Of a stretch of DNA of 62,891 bases, positions 42,587-51,460 are shown in pieces (positions within the stretch are counted from its first letter, which is position 1; each line of letters begins with the position of its first letter). The stretch comes from CAZBWW01 sp964496005. Its GTDB lineage: Bacteria; Patescibacteriota; WWE3; UBA101185; UBA10185. The translations under genes were made by a program, and so were the position numbers. The notes beneath the pieces are model-generated. The model saw nothing but the letters and a program-made list of their open reading frames with translations, had not been told where the DNA came from and did not search any database. The stretch lies in the NCBI GenBank assembly GCA_964496005.1, contig CAZBWW010000002.1, positions 1 to 62,891 on the forward strand, read 5' to 3'.

Positions 42587-42587
42587 T

Positions 42588-43727
42588 ATGCAGGACTTAA
42601 AACTAAAAATAGAAAATCGCGATGTATCAATTTCATATAATCAGCATTTTGCTAATCTGGCAAAAGTGACTGAGGCACTCTCTTTTGGAACCCTTGAGCA
42701 TTACAAAAAAACCGGCTTAACCTACATTGATGTACCCGAAATTGTTGGAATTACCGGCGCGTGTGAGAATGTGGATACTTTATTTAAGGTAGTTAGTAAA
42801 CAGGGCCTTCCGCTGTTTTTTACACAAACCGGACAGTTATCGTTGGAGCAGGCACTACAAGTGTTTCCGGGCGTATGTACAGTTTTATATTCCGGCAGGG
42901 ATGAGGAATACGAGGACGAACGCCATTTAAGGCAATTTAGATTAACGGAAGAAGAATTTGACTGTACTTTGGCAGGCATGACACGTAAAAATTATGATGA
43001 TGAAGTAATGTTTGAGACTTTGTTAACACATATTCAAAATGTGATACAAACAATGATTAGTGCTGTACTCAAAAACTGCTCGGCTGTACTAACCGAGTAT
43101 GGACGTGATCAAGCGGCTCTTAAATATGTTATAAAAAATGCTTTCCTGCGCATAACTTATGAGGATGCGATCACACTACTTAATAAGCACGGTTACGACT
43201 TAGTTTTTGGTGCCGACCTCGAAGCAGAACACGAAGCAAAAATTGTAGAGTTGGTAAATGCCAATTCAAAACACCAGCTACCAGTATTTATTATGAAATA
43301 CCCTTTAGAAATTAAATTTTTCAATATGAAGCAGTGGTCAAAGGATAAACGGCTTGTGCTGTCTGCCGATTTAATATTGCCCTACGCCGGAGAATCGGTA
43401 GGTTCGGCGGTAAGAGAGCACGATTTTGATAAATTGAACCAACGGCTACTTGGGTCCACCATGTTTAAACTGCATCTTGAGCGGGGCGGTGTATATGAAG
43501 ATTTTGCATGGTATTTGGACATTATCCGCAAGCAGGGCACTAATCCACACGCCGGGTACGGCATAGGTAATGAACGGGTTTTACAATATATCTTTGGCAC
43601 TACTGATATTAGAATGATTTCTTTAATGGGGCTTTTGAATATGCAAACCGGTGATTGGGTGAAGAAAGAAGTGGTAAGGGTTGGGATGCTAAAAAAGAAA
43701 AATCAAAAACAAAAGCTTAGTGAGTAA
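42588..43727 (+). CDS. Asparagine synthetase-like class II aaRS paralogue
   Basis: 379 residues. The catalytic core of AspRS/AsnRS is present without the N-terminal OB anticodon domain: FFTQTGQLSLEQAL, DERHLRQFRLTEEEFD (motif 2 region) and GYGIGNERVLQYIFG-TDIR (motif 3). This is the architecture of the archaeal asparagine synthetase derived from AsnRS. The family makes Asn from Asp and ammonia with ATP. Substrate assignment is by architecture, not experiment. GGAGG lies 6 nt before ATG. Confidence 0.7.
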   Translation: MQDLKLKIENRDVSISYNQHFANLAKVTEALSFGTLEHYKKTGLTYIDVPEIVGITGACENVDTLFKVVSKQGLPLFFTQTGQLSLEQALQVFPGVCTVLYSGRDEEYEDERHLRQFRLTEEEFDCTLAGMTRKNYDDEVMFETLLTHIQNVIQTMISAVLKNCSAVLTEYGRDQAALKYVIKNAFLRITYEDAITLLNKHGYDLVFGADLEAEHEAKIVELVNANSKHQLPVFIMKYPLEIKFFNMKQWSKDKRLVLSADLILPYAGESVGSAVREHDFDKLNQRLLGSTMFKLHLERGGVYEDFAWYLDIIRKQGTNPHAGYGIGNERVLQYIFGTTDIRMISLMGLLNMQTGDWVKKEVVRVGMLKKKNQKQKLSE

Positions 43728-43818
43728 TTAATGATAAGTGCAGGAACCACAGATGTGGTTATGTACCAGAGTTTCCTCTACCTGCAGAGCACATTTTTGT
43801 TGTAGGAGGGATCTTAAG

Positions 43819-44031
43819 TTATCCCTCACCGTTATTCCTAGTCATTTTCTGCAATGCTTTGGCTCTTCTTTCCTCTTCTTCACGAATTGCAAGTTCCTCC
43901 CCAATATCATCCCTATGACGCAAAAGGACTGACGTCTGCCTGCCAAGGTCACCTCCCCGCTGACGAATTTCTGCAAGCTGTTTGTCTGACATTTTAGCTA
44001 AATCAGGTTGCCAACGCTTTTTCCTTGCCAT
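43819..44031 (-). CDS. Small charged helical protein
   Basis: 70 residues, rich in Arg and Glu (MARKKRWQPDLAKMSDKQLA at the start), predicted helical and soluble. A GAGGGAAAGGG purine stretch directly precedes ATG. A GAGGGAT/ATCCCTC hairpin follows the stop. Base composition is GC-richer than neighbours. Unknown function. Confidence 0.5.
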   Translation of the reverse strand: MARKKRWQPDLAKMSDKQLAEIRQRGGDLGRQTSVLLRHRDDIGEELAIREEEERRAKALQKMTRNNGEG

Positions 44032-44106
44032 CCCTTTCCCTCTTGTACTAATAAAAACGCCTTTACAAAATAATAATCTACCAAATTATAACCAAAAATA
44101 AAAATA

Positions 44107-44739
44107 TTAATATAAAAATCCCGGTATTTTCATAGTAATACCCAATATCGATAATCTGCATTCACCAGCTATATCATTAAATTTTTCCGCATCCACAAGC
44201 TTTTCAATAGCAGCAATATCAGAATTCCTTTGCTCCTGTTTGTACTTTACTTTTCTGCCCACAGTGTTGTTTGCAACTTTTTTGAACAGGTACAGCATTT
44301 CCTTTGAGACTGTTCTAAACTCGACACTAGAATAACTCGAATTTGTAAACGCCAATTTAGGTATACCTGCTTTTATTTTTGGATAAATTTCAAACCAAAC
44401 TAAATTATTTTTTTCTTCAAAAGGTGTTGCAAGTATTTCTATATCAACTCCGTCTTTTGAAAACCGTAAATACCTGTTATGAGCATATTTCAGTAATTTC
44501 GAATAAAACGGCATGCGCGGATTTATAAAAGTGTTTTGAGTAAAACCTAGTTCTTTTAGTCTTTTTGCAGTTTTTAAAGCTTCTGTCTTTTCCATAATTA
44601 TATCGATATCATGAATTTCTCTGTCATAACCATGTTGCTGCGTGTAAGATAACAGCGCTACAGATCCAACTATAAAGTAGCTGCTAGTTTGCGTGATTTT
44701 TGTGAATTCCAAAAGTGTGTTGGTATATTTTTCGTTCAC
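44107..44739 (-). CDS. MNT/AbiEii-like nucleotidyltransferase
   Basis: 210 residues. YFIVGSVALLSY with HDIDIIM and DIEIL gives the GS...DxD..D pattern of the minimal nucleotidyltransferase fold. No HEPN or AbiEi-type partner is adjacent, but a VapBC pair follows. It could be a toxin component or a housekeeping transferase. Confidence 0.65.
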   Translation of the reverse strand: MNEKYTNTLLEFTKITQTSSYFIVGSVALLSYTQQHGYDREIHDIDIIMEKTEALKTAKRLKELGFTQNTFINPRMPFYSKLLKYAHNRYLRFSKDGVDIEILATPFEEKNNLVWFEIYPKIKAGIPKLAFTNSSYSSVEFRTVSKEMLYLFKKVANNTVGRKVKYKQEQRNSDIAAIEKLVDAEKFNDIAGECRLSILGITMKIPGFLY

Positions 44740-44769
44740 TTTTCTTGTTCTTCCTACCCGCTAGTCTAA

Positions 44770-45195
44770 CTATTTATAATCTTTAATTGGAATTACTTTT
44801 AAACCGCGAATATTCTTAGCTTGATGTTTTATATTGTCCGTAACCAGATTTGCACCTTGATCCTTTGCCAACTGAATAAACGATGCATCATAAAAAGTTA
44901 TATTATGTTCGATAGCGATACGTGCGGCGCCCAGCGACTGTTGTAAATCTAAAACAACAAAGTGAATTGGAATGCTATACAGTGTTGAAATCGAACCTAA
45001 AGTATTAGAAAGTGACATTTGTTTGTTTATTAATGCGTTGGCTATTTCGTATTTAGCCAACTCAGGCATAGTCATACTTACTTCACCGCTCTGAACATCG
45101 CGAAGAAGCGCATCGGCCTTACCTACAAACTGTTCGTCTTGAGAATTTAGCCACTTAACGGCGACCGAGGAATCAACAACAATAACTTTAGGCAT
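44770..45195 (-). CDS. vapC: PIN-domain toxin VapC
   Basis: 141 residues. The acidic active site is complete: VVDSSVAVKW (Asp), PELAKYEIANAL (Glu), ITFYDASFIQLA (Asp), LVTDN (Asp). It would cleave RNA, typically tRNA or rRNA, when freed from its antitoxin. It starts one base after the antitoxin gene ends. Confidence 0.85.
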   Translation of the reverse strand: MPKVIVVDSSVAVKWLNSQDEQFVGKADALLRDVQSGEVSMTMPELAKYEIANALINKQMSLSNTLGSISTLYSIPIHFVVLDLQQSLGAARIAIEHNITFYDASFIQLAKDQGANLVTDNIKHQAKNIRGLKVIPIKDYK

Positions 45196-45196
45196 C

Positions 45197-45466
45197 TTAA
45201 TGTTTCTCCCGGTCCTTTATTATAATATTAGTTAGATTTCCTTTTTTACCTTTGTAGGATCTGCTCAAATCAATATTGAGCCATACCTTACTCCAGTCCG
45301 TCTGTTCTTCCTTACCATAAGGCTTTATTATTAATTCGTCATCTGATGTTGCTGTTAAAGAAACAACAGAGCTGGAGTTTACCCATTTCAGCACATCACG
45401 AATTTTTTCAGGAATTGTTAACTGGCCTCTGTCTCTTATTATTGCTGTTCCTTGTACTTTGTTCAT
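45197..45466 (-). CDS. vapB: AbrB/MazE-type antitoxin of the VapBC pair
   Basis: 89 residues. GTAIIRDRGQLTIPEKIRDV is a swapped-hairpin AbrB DNA-binding domain; the tail should wrap the toxin. TATTCT ends 6 nt before ATG, so this promoter is probably autoregulated by the pair. Confidence 0.82.
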   Translation of the reverse strand: MNKVQGTAIIRDRGQLTIPEKIRDVLKWVNSSSVVSLTATSDDELIIKPYGKEEQTDWSKVWLNIDLSRSYKGKKGNLTNIIIKDREKH

Positions 45467-45572
45467 ACAATCAGAATATCAGAAAATATGAATGTGATCA
45501 ACGTTTCACAAAACGATTATAGCAAGAGCCCCATCTACAGGTGTGAATGTGCGTTACTATATTATTACTTTT

Positions 45573-46040
45573 TTACTCTGCTGAAGTGTAACTCCAAGCT
45601 ATACAGTTTTTGGCAAAGTTTTTCAATGAACCACTCTTTATTATAATAGCTTCAGGCTCAAACACAGCTGCGTACATATTAACTAAAGCGATAACATCTA
45701 GAAGTGCTCTGTAGCTAGACAAGCCCGACATATCTATAAATATTTTGCTAAACTTATCACCCAACTTCATGGCCTCCTTGATGTTAAAAGCGTCTAGTGT
45801 TTCAAATTGTATTTCAGGGTATTTTTCCCTGGCTACTTTTATGCAGTCGAGACTTATATCCGTCGCAATCAGATTTGTACACTTTTCATAAATGAGTGTA
45901 GAGGTAGTACCCCATTCACAACCTATTTCAAGTATATGATCTGTAGGCTTTACCCATTTTTCAACTGCTTGCCTATATTCTGCAACACCTCTTGTAGCTA
46001 TGAATAAAGTTTTTAATTTAAATTGGTTTTCGTTAGCCAT
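45573..46040 (-). CDS. Class I SAM-dependent methyltransferase, small
   Basis: 155 residues from ATG 46040 with AGAGGT 4 nt upstream; the frame extends into tRNA-derived DNA but that part is not coding. Motif I LEIGCEWGTTS, then IATDISLDCIKVA, FETLDAF and IFIDMSGLSSY. The protein ends early for a full Rossmann methyltransferase but keeps the SAM site. Substrate unknown. Confidence 0.72.
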   Translation of the reverse strand: MANENQFKLKTLFIATRGVAEYRQAVEKWVKPTDHILEIGCEWGTTSTLIYEKCTNLIATDISLDCIKVAREKYPEIQFETLDAFNIKEAMKLGDKFSKIFIDMSGLSSYRALLDVIALVNMYAAVFEPEAIIIKSGSLKNFAKNCIAWSYTSAE

Positions 46041-46074
46041 GTTTACCTCTCTAGTTTGGTGAAGAGCCTGTTCA

Positions 46075-46092
46075 TGGTGACCCCACGGGGAA
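46075..46092. repeat. Direct repeat of the tRNA-Glu 3' end
   Basis: 18 nt identical to 46200-46217, which is the acceptor and T-arm 3' part of tRNA-Glu plus CCA. The spacing is 125 nt. Such duplications are typical of tRNA-targeted integration or of a decayed tandem tRNA. Confidence 0.7.
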
Positions 46093-46199
46093 GGCGGCTT
46101 CGCCTTCGCTTCGCGAGCGATCCGTTCACTTCTTTCACGACTCATTCCAATGGTGGAACACAAGAGCCCGCCTACCACCTTCGGTGATAGTCAAGCTCC

Positions 46200-46274
46200 T
46201 GGTGACCCCACGGGGAATCGAACCCCGGTTACCAGGATGAGAACCTGGCGTCCTAACCGCTAGACGATGGGGCC
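46200..46274 (-). tRNA. tRNA-Glu (anticodon CTC)
   Basis: Cloverleaf on the reverse strand: acceptor GGCCCCA with TGGGGTC, anticodon arm CCAGG-TTCTCAT-CCTGG, T-arm CGGGG-TTCGATT-CCCCG, discriminator A, and CCA encoded in the DNA. The anticodon CTC reads GAG. Confidence 0.95.
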
Positions 46275-46357
46275 AAAAAGAAAAATGCCAGTCACAAAAA
46301 CAGACTCACAAAGATGCGACAATTATACACTAAACTATGGGTGTTATAATTACCACA

Positions 46358-46810
46358 ATGCCGCAGATAACCCACACAACAAAACTTGTGACATTGCTCG
46401 CTGGTGTCTCTGTAATGGCAGTAGTGCTATACAACAACTTTGCTTCGTATAACCCAAAAACACTGCTAGAGGTACCTGAAGTACGCGGGAGTCAAAATAT
46501 AAAAACTGACGGTTTTGTAATACCATATCCCGTAAAAAGCCAAAAAATCAGCGATAATATTACGCCTTATACAAGGCAGATAACTTTGCGGTCCGAGCAA
46601 TCTTCAGAAAAAATACAGGATTTTTATTACACAATATTAACTGCTGACAACTGGGAATTAGATTCAGAGCGAGAGGGGGACGTATTTGATACCGCCAAGT
46701 ATAAATTGGCTGACGATTATATTATTGTTACAACTTCTCAAGATTCAGACAGGGCAAATTCAGGTACAACAATTGTAAGCATTGAGGTTTTACAAAACTC
46801 CGGCGATTAA
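46358..46810 (+). CDS. Single-pass secreted protein, unknown
   Basis: 150 residues from ATG 46358, where TATAAT ends 7 nt upstream (an earlier in-frame GTG is rejected). Membrane helix at about 8-28, then an exported domain with ITLRSEQSSEKIQDFYY. This resembles small lipoprotein-like domains, but I cannot name a family. Confidence 0.6.
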   Translation: MPQITHTTKLVTLLAGVSVMAVVLYNNFASYNPKTLLEVPEVRGSQNIKTDGFVIPYPVKSQKISDNITPYTRQITLRSEQSSEKIQDFYYTILTADNWELDSEREGDVFDTAKYKLADDYIIVTTSQDSDRANSGTTIVSIEVLQNSGD

Positions 46811-46868
46811 ATGACGGTAAGGCGGTCAGGTAATTAGAAAACATATTTTCCAACTTTTTTCCTTAGCT

Positions 46869-48734
46869 TTATTCCTTAGTACCCACCAAATACACCGCTT
46901 GCCACGGTTGATAGTTTGTTGTAAATGTGTCGGTATACATAACTTCACCAAATTTATCCTTTACAACCCTATTAAATGATGCGGTCGCACCCCACGCTGC
47001 AAAATCCACCTGTTTTGTCTGCCCTTTCGGCAGCTCAGGATCATCCTGATATAAAGGCTCGGGCGGTGGAGACACATTTGTTACAGTCGCTTTTGAAATC
47101 TCTACTTCTCGTCCATCTGGTGTACCATACAACTTAAACCCAAGTAATTGATTTTTCTTATCTTGAAATGACTGTACCAACACATAATTCGTGGTATCGT
47201 TTTTAAATTGAAAATCAAGCGACGGTTGGTAAATAGACGCGTCAAACCCTACATCCGAATCAATTTCGTAATAATAGACTCTATATGCATGCGGGTGGCG
47301 TGAAATTACAGGCAACCCCGCATCTAAAACCGCTCTAAACAATGTTGTAGAAGTCTGACATACACCACCGCCGTCACCTAACACGGTACGCCCCCTCGAA
47401 ATAACATAAGCTGTAGCGTATCCTGTTTCCTTACTTATATCTCCAACCGACTCATTAAACGAAAATACGCTTCCGGGTGGAACTAATACGCCATTTGCGC
47501 GTTCGGCGGCTAGACTTAAATTATGTATTCGCGCTTCAGCGGAACCGGTATATTTGGACGTACCCTCACCCAATAAGGCAAAAATACCGTACTTTAAAGG
47601 GTCAGCTAAATCATTTGTCTCCTGAACACTTAACTCAACGGTTGCCGGTGTACCAGTCAGCAAAGCTTTACCAAACTCCCGCTCAAAAGTATTGACGTTA
47701 AGTTCCTGTCCGGATTGGGTAATCTCAAAATCAACAACTTGATCATCGTGAGTTTCTACAACACGCCCTCGAGGCAACATATTTACTTCCTGCTCCAATG
47801 TTTCAACAAAAGCGCCAAAAGCCGAATCATCTAACGCCAGATCCACAACCCCAAACTCATCTGCTTCAACAGCAAGTAACTCCAGTTTCTGTTCCGGTCC
47901 TAATACCCATGTATCTTCTTTATAAATTACGGATAGTGGACTAAACACCAGGTTAGCAACTTCTTCTATATGCTCCTGTAAATTAGCACTTGTAACATTT
48001 GGTTCATCCTGTTCTATCGGAACCTTCTTGTGCGTAAAATCCATGGTATCTAAGCTGGCAATTACAATTCTATACAGTTCATCGCTATCAACCTTAATTC
48101 CCGAAGTTTCAGGCACAATCTCTAATTTAGCATCCGTGATTTTGTAATATGCGTTTTGGGCGTTTTTATTAAGCTCCCCCTTAACTGTTGCAAAAATACT
48201 ATTTAGCTCACTATCCTCCATGGAGTAGTAAACCTTAAATTCCAACGGTTTAATCAACCCTACCAGTTTTTCCCTGGTATCAACCACAGGATTACCTGTA
48301 CGTCCCACTTCAAATGCCCTCGCTGCCGTGGCATCAGCGTTATATTGTAAATCAAAAAGGCTTGACCCAAAATCAAACTGCTGACCCTCGTATTCAAGCA
48401 CAAGATTCTTAGCCATAACTTCCTGTTCTTTTTGCTGTAATGCGGATTTGGCTTCTATAAAAGTCATGCCTCCTAAATCTACACCGCCCGCATGCACTCC
48501 CGGAATTATTTTTTTTGCGTACAACACGTGGTAAAAAGAAATTAATACAAGCAAAATGCAAACTATAACTAAAAACAGTTTCACATACGGACTATTCATT
48601 TTGTCCTCTAAAAATGTCGCAACAGTATTGGAATAAGATTCAAAAATTTTTTTCTTTTCTGTTTTATGCACAGGTTTATGTTTTTTTTCCGGAATAGCTT
48701 TATGTTGATTTTGTTGATTTGAAGCTACTGTCAT
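46869..48734 (-). CDS. VanW-family protein with PG-binding domains
   Basis: 621 residues. Cytoplasmic basic head, membrane helix near 55-75, two PG_binding_4-type regions (about 80-330), and a VanW domain (about 400-530): LVPPGSVFSFNESVGDISKE, GDGGGVCQTSTTLFRA (conserved Cys), HPHAYRVYYYE. It would face the cell wall. VanW domains are linked to glycopeptide resistance clusters, but the biochemical role is not known. TATAAA is within 2 nt of ATG. Confidence 0.85.
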   Translation of the reverse strand: MTVASNQQNQHKAIPEKKHKPVHKTEKKKIFESYSNTVATFLEDKMNSPYVKLFLVIVCILLVLISFYHVLYAKKIIPGVHAGGVDLGGMTFIEAKSALQQKEQEVMAKNLVLEYEGQQFDFGSSLFDLQYNADATAARAFEVGRTGNPVVDTREKLVGLIKPLEFKVYYSMEDSELNSIFATVKGELNKNAQNAYYKITDAKLEIVPETSGIKVDSDELYRIVIASLDTMDFTHKKVPIEQDEPNVTSANLQEHIEEVANLVFSPLSVIYKEDTWVLGPEQKLELLAVEADEFGVVDLALDDSAFGAFVETLEQEVNMLPRGRVVETHDDQVVDFEITQSGQELNVNTFEREFGKALLTGTPATVELSVQETNDLADPLKYGIFALLGEGTSKYTGSAEARIHNLSLAAERANGVLVPPGSVFSFNESVGDISKETGYATAYVISRGRTVLGDGGGVCQTSTTLFRAVLDAGLPVISRHPHAYRVYYYEIDSDVGFDASIYQPSLDFQFKNDTTNYVLVQSFQDKKNQLLGFKLYGTPDGREVEISKATVTNVSPPPEPLYQDDPELPKGQTKQVDFAAWGATASFNRVVKDKFGEVMYTDTFTTNYQPWQAVYLVGTKE

Positions 48735-48795
48735 TTTTTATACGGTTGGATCGGCGGCTTTACTTTTGCACTCAAACTTATGGCAGGCCTTACAC

Positions 48796-49371
48796 TTAAC
48801 TCCCATTTTCTTTCGGCTCGGTTTGCACATCATCACCGCGTTTCGCAAACGGAATTTTCGACTGTTTAATAGTATATCTTGCAGGATCTTCTGACATATC
48901 AACAAACTCATCTGCGGTCTCGTATAGTTCCGTTGCAGTAGTTTTTCTAAAAGCGATGACTTCGGTTTTTACTCCTTTGCTGCGGGCGTATTCCAATAAT
49001 GGTACGTAATCACCGTCTCCGGACATTAGCACCATTACATCTATTTTTGGCAAGATTCTTACAACATCCATACAAATTCCTACGTCCCAATCACCTTTCT
49101 TACTACCATCGTAAAATACTTTTAGCTCCTTTACTTTAACTTCAAAGCCTCGGTGGTGCAGTGCTTCAAAAAACTCTTTTTCTAATCCAACATCAGCCTT
49201 TATCACATACGCAAAAGCTCTTATTAATCTACGACCGCCAACTGCTTCCCGTAAAACCTTACCAAAATCTACTTTTGCCTGATATAGGTTTTTGGCCGAG
49301 TAATACATATTCTGCACATCAGCAAAAACGGCAACTCTCTGTTCTTTGTGACTCGCGGGATTGGTACTCAT
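48796..49371 (-). CDS. NYN-domain (PIN-like) ribonuclease candidate
   Basis: 191 residues. VAVFADVQNMYYSAK (D-x-x-N), KGDWDVGICMDVV and LMSGDGDYVPLLEYARSKG are the acidic motifs of LabA/DUF88 NYN proteins. Probably a metal-dependent RNA nuclease. TAAAAT ends 7 nt before ATG. Confidence 0.85.
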   Translation of the reverse strand: MSTNPASHKEQRVAVFADVQNMYYSAKNLYQAKVDFGKVLREAVGGRRLIRAFAYVIKADVGLEKEFFEALHHRGFEVKVKELKVFYDGSKKGDWDVGICMDVVRILPKIDVMVLMSGDGDYVPLLEYARSKGVKTEVIAFRKTTATELYETADEFVDMSEDPARYTIKQSKIPFAKRGDDVQTEPKENGS

Positions 49372-49532
49372 GGGTTAGATTTTAACAGATTTTAGAGTAT
49401 TATTAAGTAGCAAATAAAAGTAAGGTCATAAAGAGTAAAAGTGGTAAAAACCATATTGCTTGATGAAGTTTAAATGACCACAAACTGTATTTTGACATGT
49501 AACAACTTGCTCAACGAAAGGGGGTCATAATA

Positions 49533-49688
49533 ATGGGACTTTTTGATTTTTTGAAAAAAAAGAATAAACCCGCTGATACAGGACAAGCGCCGGTTTCAGA
49601 ACCCGCAGCACAACCAATGGAACCGCAGGCAGCACAACCAGCACCTGAAGCACCGGCCAATTCAACTCCAATACAACCCGGAGTTTAA
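49533..49688 (+). CDS. Small Pro/Ala/Gln-rich protein with MGLFDFLKKK head
   Basis: 51 residues. An amphipathic basic N terminus (MGLFDFLKKKNK) is followed by a Pro/Ala/Gln-rich tail. AAAGGGGGT precedes ATG by 7 nt, a strong SD. The head may bind membranes. No function known. Confidence 0.55.
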   Translation: MGLFDFLKKKNKPADTGQAPVSEPAAQPMEPQAAQPAPEAPANSTPIQPGV

Positions 49689-49768
49689 CACAACATCCGG
49701 AGCTCTTCATTGGTACATAGTAATCCTCTCAATGTATAATACCGCTGAACTAGTGGTGTGTTTAATAA

Positions 49769-49842
49769 TGGGGGATCGTCTAATGGTAGGACGCTGCGCT
49801 CTGGACGCAGAAATTGGAGTTCGACTCTCTGTCCCCCAGCCA
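49769..49842 (+). tRNA. tRNA-Gln (anticodon CTG)
   Basis: TGGGGGA pairs with TCCCCCA, giving the U1-A72 pair typical of tRNA-Gln. Anticodon arm CTGCG-CTCTGGA-CGCAG with CTG, which reads CAG. T-loop TTCGACT, discriminator G and encoded CCA. Confidence 0.95.
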
Positions 49843-49915
49843 AATAATCTGAAAAAATTTAGTGGGGTTTGAATTATGCGATAATAGAATTCTAAAACCA
49901 CTTGGGAAGTTTGAT

Positions 49916-50556
49916 ATGAACAACAAAAAACAGCAAATAATAAATGCAAGAAATGAAAGAGAAACAGGGGATCCTAGCAAAGCCCTAGAAATGTTTCTTC
50001 AAATTAGACGTGATCAGTTAGAGCCAAGTCAGGAATTTGATTATTTGGGTGAGCTTGGGTTAACCTATTGGCACTTAAAAAAGTTCGAAGAGGCAAAAGC
50101 AACCTTTGAAGAAGCAAAAACCCATGCTGAAAAAAGCAAAATAACTCTCATTTGGCTGTAGCTTTTAGGCAGCTTTCCAGACCTGAATTTAACAAAGCGA
50201 ATCCGTCAGATGCAGTTGAATATGCAAAAAAAGCGCAAGAACTTGCGAAAAAAACCGGAAGGGAGGATGTAGCGTGGTTTGATCATGGAGTAGTAACCGC
50301 TCTGATTTTTAGCAACAGCAGTCACGAGGCTATTAGTAAATGGTTTGAGATTGAGGCTGAGGATCTTTATAAAGTAAGTGGTAAAACTAAGGATGACATC
50401 GCGAAATGGATATGGGCTTCCGGTCTTTTAATAGACAGGGCTCAAACCTTTAACACTATTGGTGATCTCTACCTTGCATTAATGATAGCCGACCATTTTG
50501 GATTAGTGAGAAGGAAAGAGCAGATTGAAGAAATGATTCAAAAGTTTAGCAGCTAG
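49916..50556 (+). pseudogene. TPR-repeat protein interrupted by a frameshift
   Basis: Two overlapping frames make one sensible TPR protein. The first (49916-50161) has EFDYLGELGLTYWHLKKFEE and ends KITLIWL-stop; the second continues AVAFRQLSRPEFNKANPSDA...YAKKAQELAKKTGR. Adding one T in the ATTTGG tract near 50153 would restore L-I-L-A-V-A-F-R. So either one base is missing (mutation or sequencing error) or a -1 frameshift occurs. Full product about 213 residues. It would mediate protein contacts; partner unknown. Confidence 0.65.
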
Positions 50557-50582
50557 TAAATTACCTTTGTTATAATAACCTC

Positions 50583-50966
50583 ATGAAAACCATACTAGTC
50601 GACGCAGCAGGAACTTTTGTAATAGAAGGTGAAGGTATTTACAAACCACTATACGAATTACTAGAAACATATCCAAATCGAAAAATAATAGTAACCAATG
50701 CAAACGAGGAACAAAAAGTAAAGTTCGGTCTCATTAACTTACCTTATGAGCTTTTCACACTTAGCAACAATCCGAGCAAGATAAACCAGCAATACTTTTA
50801 CAACATGCTGAATCATTTTGGGCTACAGACGAGCGATGTTGTATATTTTGAACACAATGAGGAAGCTGTGAAAAGCGCGCAGTCGGTTGGAATTACTTCG
50901 TATTTTTATGATGCAGGAAAAAAAGACTTGGTGGCACTGAAATCGTTTTTGGATGAGAATCTTTAA
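50583..50966 (+). CDS. HAD-like protein with incomplete active site
   Basis: 127 residues. ILVDAAGTFVIEG corresponds to HAD motif I (DxDGT) with the second Asp replaced by Ala. KIIVTNAN is motif II, and VVYFEHNEEAVKSAQSVGI takes the place of motif IV with its acidic pair altered. Phosphatase activity is doubtful. TATAAT ends 6 nt before ATG. Confidence 0.65.
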   Translation: MKTILVDAAGTFVIEGEGIYKPLYELLETYPNRKIIVTNANEEQKVKFGLINLPYELFTLSNNPSKINQQYFYNMLNHFGLQTSDVVYFEHNEEAVKSAQSVGITSYFYDAGKKDLVALKSFLDENL

Positions 50967-50969
50967 AAT

Positions 50970-51419
50970 ATGGCAAATCCGGTCAGAAATAATTTGGTGC
51001 TCGAGTTACACGTTCCTGATCTAAATACTGTTAAAGACTATTACTCAAAATTGGGGTTTGAAGTTTTGGTTGACGATGAGGTAAACGAGAAGGATCTAGG
51101 ATATGTAACAATGCTGAGGAAAGATCCGATCGGCAATACATTAATAAATTTTTATGGCGGGGACCAGCGTGTTTATAACCAATCATATTTTAAAAAATTT
51201 CCAAGGGGTACAAAGAGGGGTTACGCTTCTGAAATTACGATTCCTGTTTCTGATATTGATAAACTATACGAAAATACAATTAAAACCCTTAGAAATTATG
51301 TGGTTAGAGAACTAACAGTAACAAAGGATCACGACTATGAGTGGAGGGATTTTAGGATGGAAGACCCGTTTGGGTTTTATTTAAGGTTTACAGAATTAAT
51401 TGATTGGGGACAACAGTAA
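50970..51419 (+). CDS. VOC-superfamily (glyoxalase/bleomycin resistance-like) protein
   Basis: 149 residues. NLVLELHVPDLNTVKDYYSKLGFEV and RMEDPFGFYLRFTE give the paired beta-alpha-beta-beta-beta modules. Substrate and metal are not clear. It lies 4 nt after the HAD-like gene and is probably co-transcribed with it. Confidence 0.75.
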   Translation: MANPVRNNLVLELHVPDLNTVKDYYSKLGFEVLVDDEVNEKDLGYVTMLRKDPIGNTLINFYGGDQRVYNQSYFKKFPRGTKRGYASEITIPVSDIDKLYENTIKTLRNYVVRELTVTKDHDYEWRDFRMEDPFGFYLRFTELIDWGQQ

Positions 51420-51460
51420 TGAATAGTGCTTTTTTATATGTGCGGCTACTATTTTATGAG

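Noticed and set aside
46041..46178. N-terminal extension of the small methyltransferase
   Set aside because: This stretch includes the duplicated tRNA end and repetitive Arg/Glu codons. An SD-led ATG at 46040 starts the conserved domain.
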